64,000 nt of DNA. Source: Alphaproteobacteria bacterium (GTDB taxonomy: Bacteria; Pseudomonadota; Alphaproteobacteria; Caulobacterales; Caulobacteraceae). The stretch is taken from assembly GCA_025359785.1 (NCBI GenBank), contig JANYET010000034.1:35712-99711 (forward strand). Reading direction: 5' to 3'. A program made the translations under genes and the position numbers. Below are positions 18,975 through 27,609 of this stretch, in pieces; position 1 is the stretch's first letter, and each line of letters opens with the position of its first letter. Under the pieces are notes generated by a model that was not told the DNA's origin, made no database searches, and saw only the letters and a list, made by a program, of their open reading frames with translations.

Positions 18975-19946
18975 TTACTTGCGAAGCAGCAGCAGCCCCG
19001 GGCCGGAAGTTACCGCTCTGATGGGAAGCATCAAGGACAGACGCGTTATAACCGAGCGCGGATCGTCGAGAACAATGACACCTGTGATCGGAATCCGACC
19101 CAGTTCCGGGTCTGCGATCTCGATCTGCTCCGGGAACTGCCGGTTGAGGTCGGCCACGACGTCGCTGAGCGCCTCGCCGCGATAGACCAGACGGCCGGCC
19201 CGCCAGCTGAAGGTCTCTTCCGGGTCGACGAACCGGGTCCGTTCGGCGCCGGCGGCGCTGACGTCGAGCCGCTGGCCGGGCGTGAGCGCGTAGACGTGGG
19301 GTCCGGACGCGGCGGGCCGCACCTCCACCTTGCCGCGCGCCACGGTGACGGTGAGCGCGCCCTGACGATTGCGCACATCGAACTGGGTGCCGACCACGCG
19401 GACCGACCGCTCGCCCGCCGCCACGATGAAGGGCCGCGCGGCGTCGTGCGTCACGTCGAAGATCGCCTCGCCGTCGTCCAGCGAGACGCGGCGCTCGGAG
19501 CGGCTGAAGCTGACGCGCAGCCGCGTCTCGGCGTTGAGGTCGATCGTCGATCCGTCCGCGAGCGTGTAGCGCTGGCGCTGACCGCGCCGGGTGGCCAGCG
19601 TCTGGATCGCCGGACCGCCCATCAGCGCGGGCGCGACGACCACGGCGAGGCCCGCCGCGATGCCGAAGCCGCCGGCCCCGACCATCCACTGACGCCGCGT
19701 CGTGCGGCCCGCCGCCTCGCGCCGCGACCGGGCCGCCAGCTCGGCGTCAACCTCGGCGCCGGCGGCGTCGAACTCGTGCCAGAGCGCCAGCGCGGTGCGA
19801 TAAGCGGTCTTGTTGTCGGCGGAGGCCGTCAGCCAGGCCTCGAACGCCAGGCCGTCAGCCTCGGCCACGTCGTCGCGCTGCAGACGCGCCAGCCAGCCGG
19901 CGGCTTCGTCCATGGCGCGGTGCGCTTGCGCGGAGATGATGGTCAT
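18975..19946 (-). CDS. fecR: FecR-type anti-sigma factor / sigma regulator
   Basis: 323 aa. The N-terminal cytosolic domain has the family's FEAWLTASADNKTAY segment (FxxWL...N). One transmembrane helix lies near residues 88-110 (GAGGFGIAAGLAVVVAPAL). The periplasmic FecR domain carries YTLADGSTIDLNAET and VVGTQFDVR, and the C-terminal part interacts with STN domains. It receives the signal from the neighbouring TonB receptor and controls the cognate ECF sigma factor. It lies 97 bp downstream of the sigma gene and 11 bp before the receptor. Confidence 0.94.
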   Translation of the reverse strand: MTIISAQAHRAMDEAAGWLARLQRDDVAEADGLAFEAWLTASADNKTAYRTALALWHEFDAAGAEVDAELAARSRREAAGRTTRRQWMVGAGGFGIAAGLAVVVAPALMGGPAIQTLATRRGQRQRYTLADGSTIDLNAETRLRVSFSRSERRVSLDDGEAIFDVTHDAARPFIVAAGERSVRVVGTQFDVRNRQGALTVTVARGKVEVRPAASGPHVYALTPGQRLDVSAAGAERTRFVDPEETFSWRAGRLVYRGEALSDVVADLNRQFPEQIEIADPELGRIPITGVIVLDDPRSVITRLSLMLPIRAVTSGPGLLLLRK

Positions 19947-20043
19947 CGGTTCAACTGTCCGGTCTGCGCCGAGTGCGCCAGACAGCCCATGAGACGGCGC
20001 CGCGACACCTTGTCCCTAGGTCGAAGGGCAAATTCCCGATGCA

Positions 20044-20589
20044 TCACGACCCCAGCCTCCGCGTCAGGTTCTTCACCGCCGCATGGATGTGCTGTTCGAC
20101 CATCTTGCGCGAGATGCCCATCGCCTCGGCGGTTTGCATCTGGGTGAGCCCCTCCAGCTTGTTCAGGCGGAAGGCGCGGCCCATCTGCGGCGGCAGGCCC
20201 GCGACAGCCTCGGCAAGCTGGCGGGCCCGTTCCCGGTTGACGATCAACTGCTCGGCCGAGGGCTCCTCCACGACCTCCTCGCCGCCGACCGAGGTGCGGG
20301 TGTCGTCGCGCCATTGCGAATCGCGGCGACGCGCGCGCTGGGCGGAGCGCACATGGTCGACGAGCAGGTTGGACGCCATGCGGTAGAGCAGCGACCCGGG
20401 CGAGCGGATCTCGGTCCCAGGCTGCATGGCGGCGATCTTCAGATAGAGGTCCTGCGCCAGGTCTTCCGCCATCGCCATGGAGCGCGTCCGCGCGGCCAGG
20501 AACAACACCAGGCTCTCGCGCTTCTCCAGGAAGGCCTCGACCAGCGGGCTGTCGGCGGCGGCGGGTTTCGACGGCTCAGAGGGCGCCAC
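20044..20589 (-). CDS. fecI: FecI-type ECF sigma factor
   Basis: 181 aa. Region 2 is visible as AMAEDLAQDLYLKI and LLYRMASNLLVDHVRSAQRA. Region 4 is an HTH, LPPQMGRAFRLNKLEGLTQ followed by AEAMGISRKMVEQHIHAAV. The absence of extra domains fits FecI. With the downstream FecR and STN receptor it forms a cell-surface signalling unit that should switch on the receptor gene when its ligand is bound; iron control through Fur is expected from the family, but I could not identify a Fur box. Confidence 0.93.
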   Translation of the reverse strand: MAPSEPSKPAAADSPLVEAFLEKRESLVLFLAARTRSMAMAEDLAQDLYLKIAAMQPGTEIRSPGSLLYRMASNLLVDHVRSAQRARRRDSQWRDDTRTSVGGEEVVEEPSAEQLIVNRERARQLAEAVAGLPPQMGRAFRLNKLEGLTQMQTAEAMGISRKMVEQHIHAAVKNLTRRLGS

Positions 20590-20671
20590 GGCCAGTCCCC
20601 GGGATTTTCCGATGCCTGGGCCGACGCGGGCTCCACGACGCTGAACGGGCGGTATGGCTCAGCCGATGCAA

Positions 20672-21220
20672 TTAGCCAACCTCGGGCGCCGGCAGCAGAG
20701 CCTCGGCGGCCAGAAAGACCGCGAGGTCGCCACCGGGGAACAGCACGCCGCGCACGCCGGCGCGCAGCGCGGCCTCCAGGTCCGAGGGCTTGTCGCCCAC
20801 CAGGATCGAGGCCGCCTTGTCGATCGGCCAGTCGCTGAGCGCGCGCAGGATCATCCCCGGGTTCGGCTTGCGGTCCGGCGGATCGGGATGACGGTAGGCG
20901 TCCATCGGCGCGTCCGGGTGGTGCGGCGCGTGGTAGAAGGCGTCGATCCGGCCGCCGACCTTGGCCAGGTCCTGCGCCATCTGCGCATGCAAGGCGTGGA
21001 CGTCGGCCTCTCTGTAGTAACCGCGCCCGACGCCCGACTGATTGGTCACCACGATCACTAGCCAGCCGGCGCGGTTGAACGCCGCCACCGTCTCGCGGGC
21101 GCCGGCGATCCAGCGAAAGTCCGCCCAGCGATAGACATAGCCTTTGTCCTCGTTCAGCACCCCGTCGCGGTCGAGGAAGAGCGCGGGGCGCAGGGCGGCG
21201 GCGGTCGGGATGTCGGGCAC
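20672..21220 (-). CDS. gmhB: HAD-superfamily heptose bisphosphate phosphatase-like (GmhB-like)
   Basis: 182 aa from GTG 21220. HAD motifs are FLDRDGVLNED (nucleophile and acid/base Asp), VVTNQSGVGRGYY, the zinc-loop region AFYHAPHHPDAP...HPDPPDRKPNPGM, and VGDKPSDLEAA. The zinc loop is His-rich rather than the classic Cys set. The family removes the C7 phosphate of D-glycero-D-manno-heptose bisphosphate for LPS core or S-layer glycan synthesis. The start is uncertain: TTG 21262 is also in frame, and a TATAGT hexamer just before GTG 21220 could mean a leaderless mRNA. Confidence 0.85.
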   Translation of the reverse strand: MPDIPTAAALRPALFLDRDGVLNEDKGYVYRWADFRWIAGARETVAAFNRAGWLVIVVTNQSGVGRGYYREADVHALHAQMAQDLAKVGGRIDAFYHAPHHPDAPMDAYRHPDPPDRKPNPGMILRALSDWPIDKAASILVGDKPSDLEAALRAGVRGVLFPGGDLAVFLAAEALLPAPEVG

Positions 21221-21333
21221 CGCGGCACTATAGCCGGGCCGCGCGGCCGTGGGCGATTTCAAAAAGTCGGAGGTCGCGTCTAAGGTCTCCGAGTTCGACC
21301 CGCCGGCGGAAGCGGCTTAGACGCGAGGAGATC

Positions 21334-21759
21334 ATGAGCGAGCCCGTGGACCGCGAACCGATTACCGGGAGCTGCCTTTGCGGCGCCGTGCGCTTCGCGG
21401 TCAGCGGCCGGTTGCCCGGCGTCGGCATGTGCCACTGTTCGAAGTGCCGCAGAGTTTCAGGTGTCGCCTCCAACGCCAGCCTGAACGTCAGCAAAGCCAG
21501 GCTGACCTGGCTGGCCGGCGAGGATAACCTTCAGACCTTCGCCCTGCCCTCGGGCTGGAGCACCGTCTTTTGCCGCACCTGCGGTTGCCCGGCGCCGCAT
21601 CTCACGCCGGACGGCGAGCGCGTCTGGGTGCCGGCAGGCGGCCTGGATACCGATCCGGGTCCTCGCGTGGCCGGCCATATCATGGTGGGCTCGAAGGTCA
21701 GCTGGGACGTCATCGGCGACGATGGTCCGCAGTTCGACGAATATCCGGAAGGCGGCTGA
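21334..21759 (+). CDS. GFA/CENP-V family zinc-binding protein
   Basis: 141 aa. The family's zinc Cys sets are present: GSCLCGAVRFA, CHCSKCRRVSG and FCRTCGCPAPH, together with the N-terminal strand of the GFA beta-tent fold. The founding member accelerates formation of S-hydroxymethylglutathione, but most relatives have unknown substrates. A GAGGAG ribosome site precedes ATG 21334. It is followed at 5 bp by the mannose-1-phosphate guanylyltransferase-like gene, probably in one transcript. Confidence 0.88.
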   Translation: MSEPVDREPITGSCLCGAVRFAVSGRLPGVGMCHCSKCRRVSGVASNASLNVSKARLTWLAGEDNLQTFALPSGWSTVFCRTCGCPAPHLTPDGERVWVPAGGLDTDPGPRVAGHIMVGSKVSWDVIGDDGPQFDEYPEGG

Positions 21760-21764
21760 CGGCC

Positions 21765-22853
21765 GTGAGCCGCATCACCCCCGTCCTGATGTCCGGCGGC
21801 GCCGGGACCCGGCTGTGGCCGCTGTCGCGGCGGGCCAGGCCCAAGCAGTTCCATGCCCTGGGGACGCCGCGGACCCTGATCCAGGAGACCGCGCTGCGGT
21901 TCACCACCGACGCCTTCGGGCCGCCGACCGTGATCTGCAACATCGACCATGCCGACCTGGTGCGCGAACAGCTGGCGGCGGTCGGCGTCTCGCCCAGCCT
22001 GATCCTGGAGCCGCAGGGGCGTAACACCGGCGCGGCGGCGGTGATCGCGGCGCTGAGCGCCCAGGCGGCCGGCGGCGGGCTCGTGCTGCTGCTGAGCGCC
22101 GACGCGCGGGTGGCCGATGCGGCGGCGCTGCGCGAGGCCATCGCCATCGGCGCGCCCGCGGCCGAGGCCGGCGCGTTGGTAATTTTCGGCATCACGCCGA
22201 CGGGGCCGGAGACCGGCTATGGCTACATCCGCGCCCAGGTCGCCGAAGGAGGACCGGGCGCCGGCGGCGTCCGAAAGGTCGCGGCCTTTGTGGAAAAGCC
22301 GGACCTGGCCACCGCCCAGGCCTATGTCGCCGACCCCGCCTACAGCTGGAACGCCGGCATCTTCCTGTTCGCGCCCTCAGCCTTCCTGGCCGAGGCGCGG
22401 CGCGTGGCCCCCGACCTCACCGCCGCGGCGGAAACCGCCTTCGCCGAGGCTGTGCGCGCCCGGACCGTGGAGGATAGGGACGCTCTGCGCCTGGGGCCGG
22501 CGTTCGCGGATGTCCCCTCGATCCCGGTGGACGTGGCGGTCTTCGAGGCGACCGACCGGGCGGTGGTGGTCAGCGCCGACATCGGCTGGAGCGACGTCGG
22601 CGTCTATGACGCGCTCTGGGCGCACGGCGCGAAGGACGCCGCCGGCAACGTGCTGCAGGGGTCGGCTATCGTCGCCGGCGCGGCGAACTGCCTGGTCATC
22701 TCCGACGGCCCGATCGTCGTGGTGGCCGGCGTCGAGGACCTGGCGGTGGTCGTCGAGAACGGCGTTGTCCTGGTCACCCGCCGCGACGACGCCGGCGCGG
22801 TCCGCGCGGCGGTCGAGATGGTCAGGCAGGCGGGCCGGGAAGATTTGTTGTAG
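21765..22853 (+). CDS. manC: Mannose-1-phosphate guanylyltransferase
   Basis: 362 aa from GTG 21765. The nucleotidyltransferase signature LMSGGAGTRLWPLSRRARPK lies at the N-terminus. LEPQGRNTGAA, LLSADARVAD, FVEKPDLATA and the C-terminal UGWSDVG-type motif DIGWSDVGVYDALW all fit GDP-mannose pyrophosphorylases. It makes GDP-mannose from mannose-1-phosphate and GTP. It lacks the C-terminal phosphomannose isomerase domain of bifunctional enzymes. GDP-mannose would feed the surface polysaccharides suggested by neighbouring genes. Confidence 0.92.
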   Translation: MSRITPVLMSGGAGTRLWPLSRRARPKQFHALGTPRTLIQETALRFTTDAFGPPTVICNIDHADLVREQLAAVGVSPSLILEPQGRNTGAAAVIAALSAQAAGGGLVLLLSADARVADAAALREAIAIGAPAAEAGALVIFGITPTGPETGYGYIRAQVAEGGPGAGGVRKVAAFVEKPDLATAQAYVADPAYSWNAGIFLFAPSAFLAEARRVAPDLTAAAETAFAEAVRARTVEDRDALRLGPAFADVPSIPVDVAVFEATDRAVVVSADIGWSDVGVYDALWAHGAKDAAGNVLQGSAIVAGAANCLVISDGPIVVVAGVEDLAVVVENGVVLVTRRDDAGAVRAAVEMVRQAGREDLL

Positions 22854-22897
22854 CGCTGGCTGATACACTGGCCGGCCGGGCGGCCATCAAGATTCGA

Positions 22898-23039
22898 CCA
22901 CGAACCCACACAAACGCCACGAACGCGGCCTGCCGGCTGGGGGGCCGCGACCCGGATTGCCTGGCTGCGAGCCCTTACGAAATGGCCTTCGGTCGGTGGG
23001 CTTCCCGGGCGCGTTCGTGGGGTTCGTGTGGGTTCGTGG
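22898..23039. repeat. 142-bp element with 30-bp inverted repeat ends
   Basis: Between the guanylyltransferase gene and ilvA, the 30-bp arm 22898-22927 (begins CCACGAACCCACACAAACG) is the reverse complement, with two mismatches, of 23010-23039. Each arm itself is built from CGAACSCAC-like units. The interior of about 82 bp has no open frame. It resembles a miniature palindromic mobile repeat rather than an operator, given the size. Confidence 0.7.
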
Positions 23040-23132
23040 TTGCGCCCTCCCCACCTGCGAAAGCGCGGCGTTGCCCCGAGAGGGCCCTCCCGTTAGGTTG
23101 CGCGCCTTTTCTGAAAGACTCCGGCCACCGCC

Positions 23133-24341
23133 ATGACCCTCGCTTTTGACGACATCCTCGCAGCCAAAGACCGGCTGCAGGGTCATATTGAGCGCACGCC
23201 GTGCCGCCATTCGCGGACGCTGTCGGAGATCACCGGCGCCGACGTCTGGGTGAAGTTCGAGAACCTGCAGTTCACCGCCGCCTACAAGGAGCGTGGCGCG
23301 CTGAACAAGCTGCTGCAGCTGACCGAGGCGGAGAAGAAGCGCGGCGTGATCGCCGCCTCGGCCGGCAATCACAGCCAGGGGCTGGCCTACCACGCCGCCC
23401 GCCTCGGCATCCCCGTGACCATCGTCATGCCCAAGGCCACGCCCTTCGTGAAGGTGCAGCAGACCCGCGCCCACGGCGCCCAGGTGGTGATCGAGGGTGA
23501 CGGCTATGACGAGGCCTCGGCCGTCGCCATGCGGCTGCGCGAGGAACGCGACCTGGTGTTCATCCATCCGTTCAACGACCTGGACGTCATGGCCGGCCAG
23601 GGCACCGTCGCGCTGGAGATGCTGGAGGACGTGCCGGGCCTCGAGGTCCTGCCGATCCCCATCGGCGGTGGCGGACTGATCGCCGGCATGGCGACGGCGG
23701 CCAAGCATGTGAAGCCGTCGATCAGTATCGTCGGCCTGGAGCCGGCCATGTATCCGTCGTTCACCGCCCGGATGCGCGGCGTGAACGCCGGCGCCGCCAG
23801 CGGTGGAGCCACCATCGCCGAGGGTATCGCGGTCAAGCAGGTCGGCGATGTGAGCTACGGCGTGGCCCGCCCGCTGGTCGACGAGGTGCTGCTGATCGAG
23901 GAGCCGTTCTTCGAGCGCGCCGTGGCGCTCTACTGCAATGTCGAAAAGACAGTCACCGAGGGCGCCGGCGCTGGCGCCCTGGCCGCGCTCCTGGCCTTCC
24001 CGGAGAAATTCCGCGGCAAGACCTGCGGCCTGGTGATCACCGGCGGCAACATCGACACCCGCCTCCTGGCCTCGGTGCTGACCCGCGAGCTGGTCCGTGA
24101 GCAGCGGATCGTCAGCCTACGGATCATTGGCGACGACCGCCCCGGGCTGCTGGGCACGGTGTCGGCGATCATCGGCCGGCTGGGCGCCAATATCATCGAG
24201 GTGGCGCACAATCGCCTGGCGCTCGACGTACCGGCCAAGGGGGCGGAGTTCGACATCCTGATCGAGACCCGCGACGCCCAGCACACCCAGGAAATCATGG
24301 ACGCGCTCCGCGAGGCGGGCTACCCGCCGCGCGCCGTCTAA
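23133..24341 (+). CDS. ilvA: Threonine ammonia-lyase (threonine dehydratase) with ACT domain
   Basis: 402 aa. The fold type II PLP domain (about 1-320) has the PLP lysine in AAYKERGALN, the SAGNHSQGLAYHA phosphate-side loop and the glycine-rich IPIGGGGLIAG loop. The C-terminal ACT domain (LRIIGDDRPGLLGTVSAII) is of the single short type seen in catabolic TdcB-like/short IlvA enzymes. It deaminates L-threonine to 2-oxobutanoate for isoleucine synthesis. The last 30 nt are repeated just downstream of the gene. Confidence 0.95.
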   Translation: MTLAFDDILAAKDRLQGHIERTPCRHSRTLSEITGADVWVKFENLQFTAAYKERGALNKLLQLTEAEKKRGVIAASAGNHSQGLAYHAARLGIPVTIVMPKATPFVKVQQTRAHGAQVVIEGDGYDEASAVAMRLREERDLVFIHPFNDLDVMAGQGTVALEMLEDVPGLEVLPIPIGGGGLIAGMATAAKHVKPSISIVGLEPAMYPSFTARMRGVNAGAASGGATIAEGIAVKQVGDVSYGVARPLVDEVLLIEEPFFERAVALYCNVEKTVTEGAGAGALAALLAFPEKFRGKTCGLVITGGNIDTRLLASVLTRELVREQRIVSLRIIGDDRPGLLGTVSAIIGRLGANIIEVAHNRLALDVPAKGAEFDILIETRDAQHTQEIMDALREAGYPPRAV

Positions 24342-24384
24342 AGCAAGAATGGGGCGAGGCGGGCTACCCGCCGCGCGCAGTCTG
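24310..24384 (+). repeat. Tandem duplication of the ilvA 3' end
   Basis: About 31 bp beginning GCGAGGCGGGCTACCCGCCG occur at 24310-24340, as the last codons of ilvA, and again at 24354-24384 with one mismatch, offset by 44 bp. Each copy holds a self-complementary GCGGGCTACCCGC core. The second copy sits directly in front of the PPIase ribosome site. Confidence 0.75.
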
Positions 24385-24396
24385 ACGAGGATAGCG

Positions 24397-24891
24397 ATGT
24401 TGTTCCGTACCCTGATGATTTTCGCCGCGGCGTTGTCGCTTGCCGCCTGCCATCCGAAGCCACAGGCCGTCGGCGACCAGAGCGTGGCGTCCAAGGCCTT
24501 CCTGGAGAACAACGCCAAACAACCGGGCGTCATCGTCCTGCCCGATGGCCTGCAATACAAGATCGTCAGCTCCGGTCCCGCGACGGGCCTGAAGCCGCAT
24601 CTCGCCGACGAGGTGAAGGTCAACTACGAGGGCAAGCTGATCGACGGCAAGGTCTTCGACAGCTCCTACGAGCGCGGCCAGCCCGCCGCCATGCCGTTGA
24701 ACAGCCTGGTGCCCGCCTGGAAGGAAGCCCTGCAGAAGATGCGGCCCGGCGACGTCTGGATGCTCTATGTACCGCCCGAGCTGGGCTACGGACCGGAAGG
24801 CCAGGGCGAAATCCCCGGCGGCGCGGCGCTGATCTTCAAGATCGAGCTGATCGACTTCCTGCCGGGCCCCGGCAGCGTCGGCAAAGGCTAG
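24397..24891 (+). CDS. FKBP-type peptidyl-prolyl isomerase, lipoprotein
   Basis: 164 aa. ATG 24397 follows a GAGG site and starts a signal peptide with lipobox LSLAAC, so the protein is exported and lipid-anchored. The single FKBP domain (about 45-160) shows VKVNYEGKLIDGKVFDSSYERG, WKEALQKMRPGDVWMLYVPPELGYG and IPGGAALIFKIELIDF. It catalyses proline cis/trans isomerisation in periplasmic protein folding, like FkpA. It precedes a NUDIX gene by 12 bp. Confidence 0.93.
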   Translation: MLFRTLMIFAAALSLAACHPKPQAVGDQSVASKAFLENNAKQPGVIVLPDGLQYKIVSSGPATGLKPHLADEVKVNYEGKLIDGKVFDSSYERGQPAAMPLNSLVPAWKEALQKMRPGDVWMLYVPPELGYGPEGQGEIPGGAALIFKIELIDFLPGPGSVGKG

Positions 24892-24903
24892 GCCGGTCGC
24901 GGC

Positions 24904-25329
24904 GTGTCCGAAACCCGGACACCACCCGGGCCGCCACGCGTGGGCGTCGGCGCCTTCATCACCGACAGCGCCGGGCGCCTGCTGCTGGTCAAGCGGTCGC
25001 GCGAGCCCGAGGCCGGGCACTGGGGCCTGCCCGGCGGCAAGGTCGATTTCGGTGAGACCATCGCTCAAACTTGCGCGCGGGAGATTCTGGAAGAACTCGG
25101 CGTGGAGATCGCGGTCGGAGACTTGATCTGCGTCGTCGATCAGATCGATCACGCCGCGGGAACCCACTGGGTGGCCCCGGTTTTCCGCGCCAGCATCGTT
25201 GGCGGCGAGCCCTCGAACCGCGAACCGCAGGCGCTGGCGGAGATCGGCTGGTTCGGCCCGGGCGACCTTCCCGCGCCGCTCACGGTCTCGACTCAGCGCG
25301 CCCTGCAGATCGACCGGTCCGGGGCCTAG
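24904..25329 (+). CDS. NUDIX hydrolase
   Basis: 141 aa from GTG 24904. The complete Nudix box begins GGKVDFGETIAQT and ends REILEELG, supplying the Glu metal ligands, after the strand GAFITDSAGRLLLVKRS. The architecture resembles small MutT-type and ADP-ribose-type NUDIX enzymes that clean up nucleotide diphosphates; the substrate is not predictable. It is probably cotranscribed with the upstream PPIase gene. The stop overlaps that of a convergent GNAT gene by 4 nt. Confidence 0.9.
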   Translation: MSETRTPPGPPRVGVGAFITDSAGRLLLVKRSREPEAGHWGLPGGKVDFGETIAQTCAREILEELGVEIAVGDLICVVDQIDHAAGTHWVAPVFRASIVGGEPSNREPQALAEIGWFGPGDLPAPLTVSTQRALQIDRSGA

Positions 25330-25793
25330 AGTTCGCGCCGCATCCCGGCGTGGCTGCGCGCGAAGCCTAGCCGCTCGTAGAACCGCTTGGCGTCCACCCG
25401 GCTCAGATGGGTGAACAGCTCCATGTGCCGGCAACCGCGGCGGCGCGCCTCGTCCATGGCCCAGGCCATCATGGTCTCGCCCAGGCCCTGGCCGCGCAGG
25501 GCTGAACTCACCCGCACCGCCGAGACCAGCGCCAGCTCCGCGCCCTGGTTCGAGAGGCCGGGGATGAAGGTGAGCTGCAGCGTGCCCACCACCTCGCCGG
25601 CGTCGGTCTCCGCCACCGCCAGCAGCGTCCGCCGGTTGGCGGCGATCTGCTCGAAGGCGGCGAGATAACCGCCGGCCGGCGGGTCGGAGACCTGTTCGCG
25701 GTCCGCGCCGAGGCCATCGTCGGCCAGCAGCGCCACAATGGCCGCGACGTCCTCGCGCCGCGCGGCCCGCAGCCGGATGGAAGGCGCCGCCAT
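25326..25793 (-). CDS. GNAT family N-acetyltransferase
   Basis: 155 aa. IRLRAARREDVAAIVALLADD is the first strand/helix of the fold. The acetyl-CoA loop is SAVRVSSALRGQGLGETMMAW near residues 90-110, followed by RRGCRHMELFTHLSRVDAKRFYERLGF. The family acetylates amines; the substrate is unknown. It starts 7 bp after the end of the MFS gene on the same strand, and both may be in one transcript reading leftwards. Confidence 0.87.
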   Translation of the reverse strand: MAAPSIRLRAARREDVAAIVALLADDGLGADREQVSDPPAGGYLAAFEQIAANRRTLLAVAETDAGEVVGTLQLTFIPGLSNQGAELALVSAVRVSSALRGQGLGETMMAWAMDEARRRGCRHMELFTHLSRVDAKRFYERLGFARSHAGMRREL

Positions 25794-25800
25794 CGCAGCC

Positions 25801-27471
25801 CTACGCCAGCTTCGGCCGGCTCGCGGCCGCGACCATGACGGCCAGGATCACCCCGATCAGCCCGCCTACCGCCAGGCCCTGCAGCCAGAACATCGGCGGC
25901 GGGGCCTTGAAGAACATCGACGAGGCATTGGCCAGCGCCGCGCCCGGCAAGGCGCCGGCCACGAACAGATAGGCCGCGAGCCGCCGGGTCGACATCGACC
26001 TGGCGGGCAGCGCCTCGGCCTTGGCCACGTCCTTGGCGATCGTGCCCCGGCTGAAGAAGAAGCAGAGCATGGCCAGCGGGATGATCGCCGTCGACAGATA
26101 GACCGTGGTCTTGATCCCATGGGCCGAGGCCGCGGCGCAGGCGACCTTGGCGGCGCCGGCCGCGGCCTTGCAGGCCCCGACGTCGAGGCCGGTCCCCAGC
26201 AGGTAGTGGTTGGTCATCGCGTCGGTGGTCATGCCGAAGGCGGTCGGGCCGCCGCCCAGGCCGATCATGTTGATCACGAACAGCAGCACCGCGGCGCTGA
26301 GCGCGCGCATGGCCGGCGGCACCAGGCCCTGCACCCCGCCATAGACCGGGCCCCACCAGGCGCCGACCCCGATATTCGGAATCAGCAGCAGGGCGAGCGC
26401 CAGCGGCATGTTGTCCGTCCCCGCCACGTACCAGAGCACCGGCAGGCTGACGAACGGCACCAGCAGCGGAAACAGCGCGTAGTTGCGCACGTCCTTGGCG
26501 CCCCAACGGTCGGCCAGCACCCCGCCCAGCCACGATCCGAAAGCCCCGCCAAAGCCCGCGCCAAGCCCCAGCGCCAGGCTGATGAACCCCAGCGGCGGTT
26601 TGCCGGCGGCCGGCGCCATGCCGAACTGGCCGGCCAGGATCGTCAGGTCGTGGGCGTGGTTGCGCAGGAAGAAAGGGACCATGAACTGGCCGTGCGCGTA
26701 GCTGACGAAGGAGGTCAGCGCCCCGCCAAGCCCGAACAGCCAGAAGGTCGGCCGCTGCTCGAGCGTCGAGAACACCGTCAGCAGCGGGATGTGGTTGGCG
26801 GCGTTGGCCACGGCCTGGGCGTCGCGGCTCAGCTGATTGCGCGGCTCGCGCAAGGTGAAGATCGCCAAAAGGGCGAACACCAGCCCCGGCGCGCCGGCCA
26901 CGAAGAAGGCGTACCGCCAGCCGTAGTGCTCGGCGACGATGCCGCCGATCGCCATGCCCAGCAGGGTGCCGATGGAGATTCCCATGGAATAGATCGCCAG
27001 CGCCGTCGCGCGCCGGTTGGGCGGGAAATAGTCGGCCAGCAGGGAGTGGGCGGTGGGCGAACAGCCCGCCTCGCCGATGCCCACGCCGGCGCGGCTGAAG
27101 GCCAGCACCGCATAGCTCCTGGCGAGGCCGGAGATCACCGTGAAGCCGCTCCACAGCGCCAGCGAAATGGTCATCACCCAGGGCCGGTTCGACCGGTCCG
27201 CCACCCGCGCGATCGGGATGCCGAGGATCGTATAAACCGCCGCGAAATAGATGCCGCCCAGCGCGCCCATCTGGCTGTCGGTCAGATGCAGGTCGTTCTT
27301 GATGCTCTCGCCGATCGTCGTGATGATCTGCCGGTCCAGGAAATTGACCGTGTAGATCGCCACCAGCAGGGCCAGGGCGTAACGCCCGTAGGCGGCGCTG
27401 ACCGGCGCGAAACGCGGCGTCGCGGCCTCACCCGGCTCCCCCCCACTTGGTTCGAGGGCGATATCCGCCAT
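25801..27471 (-). CDS. Major facilitator superfamily transporter (spinster/sugar-phosphate-like)
   Basis: 556 aa with 12 predicted membrane helices. The signature NFLDRQIITTIGESIKNDLHL lies in helix 1, GIPIARVADRSNRPWVM is the loop 2-3 motif, and GVGIGEAGCSPTAHSLLADYF is helix 5, as in MFS proteins of the spinster-homologue group. A strong GGGAGGAG site precedes ATG 27471. A long hydrophilic loop (about residues 440-480, rich in Ala, Cys and Gly) interrupts the second half. The transported compound is unknown; gene context (ArgE-like peptidase divergent) does not settle it. Confidence 0.9.
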   Translation of the reverse strand: MADIALEPSGGEPGEAATPRFAPVSAAYGRYALALLVAIYTVNFLDRQIITTIGESIKNDLHLTDSQMGALGGIYFAAVYTILGIPIARVADRSNRPWVMTISLALWSGFTVISGLARSYAVLAFSRAGVGIGEAGCSPTAHSLLADYFPPNRRATALAIYSMGISIGTLLGMAIGGIVAEHYGWRYAFFVAGAPGLVFALLAIFTLREPRNQLSRDAQAVANAANHIPLLTVFSTLEQRPTFWLFGLGGALTSFVSYAHGQFMVPFFLRNHAHDLTILAGQFGMAPAAGKPPLGFISLALGLGAGFGGAFGSWLGGVLADRWGAKDVRNYALFPLLVPFVSLPVLWYVAGTDNMPLALALLLIPNIGVGAWWGPVYGGVQGLVPPAMRALSAAVLLFVINMIGLGGGPTAFGMTTDAMTNHYLLGTGLDVGACKAAAGAAKVACAAASAHGIKTTVYLSTAIIPLAMLCFFFSRGTIAKDVAKAEALPARSMSTRRLAAYLFVAGALPGAALANASSMFFKAPPPMFWLQGLAVGGLIGVILAVMVAAASRPKLA

Positions 27472-27609
27472 GCTCAATCTCCTCCCAACCCGCTTTTTCT
27501 GATTTTCGGTATGGAACCACGCGGCGCCGCGCCGCGCCAGCGCGACGCTTTTCCTCCAGAGACAAAGGGTCTTTGAGGCCATGCCTCGCCGGGTCTATGG
27601 CTGTGGCCC

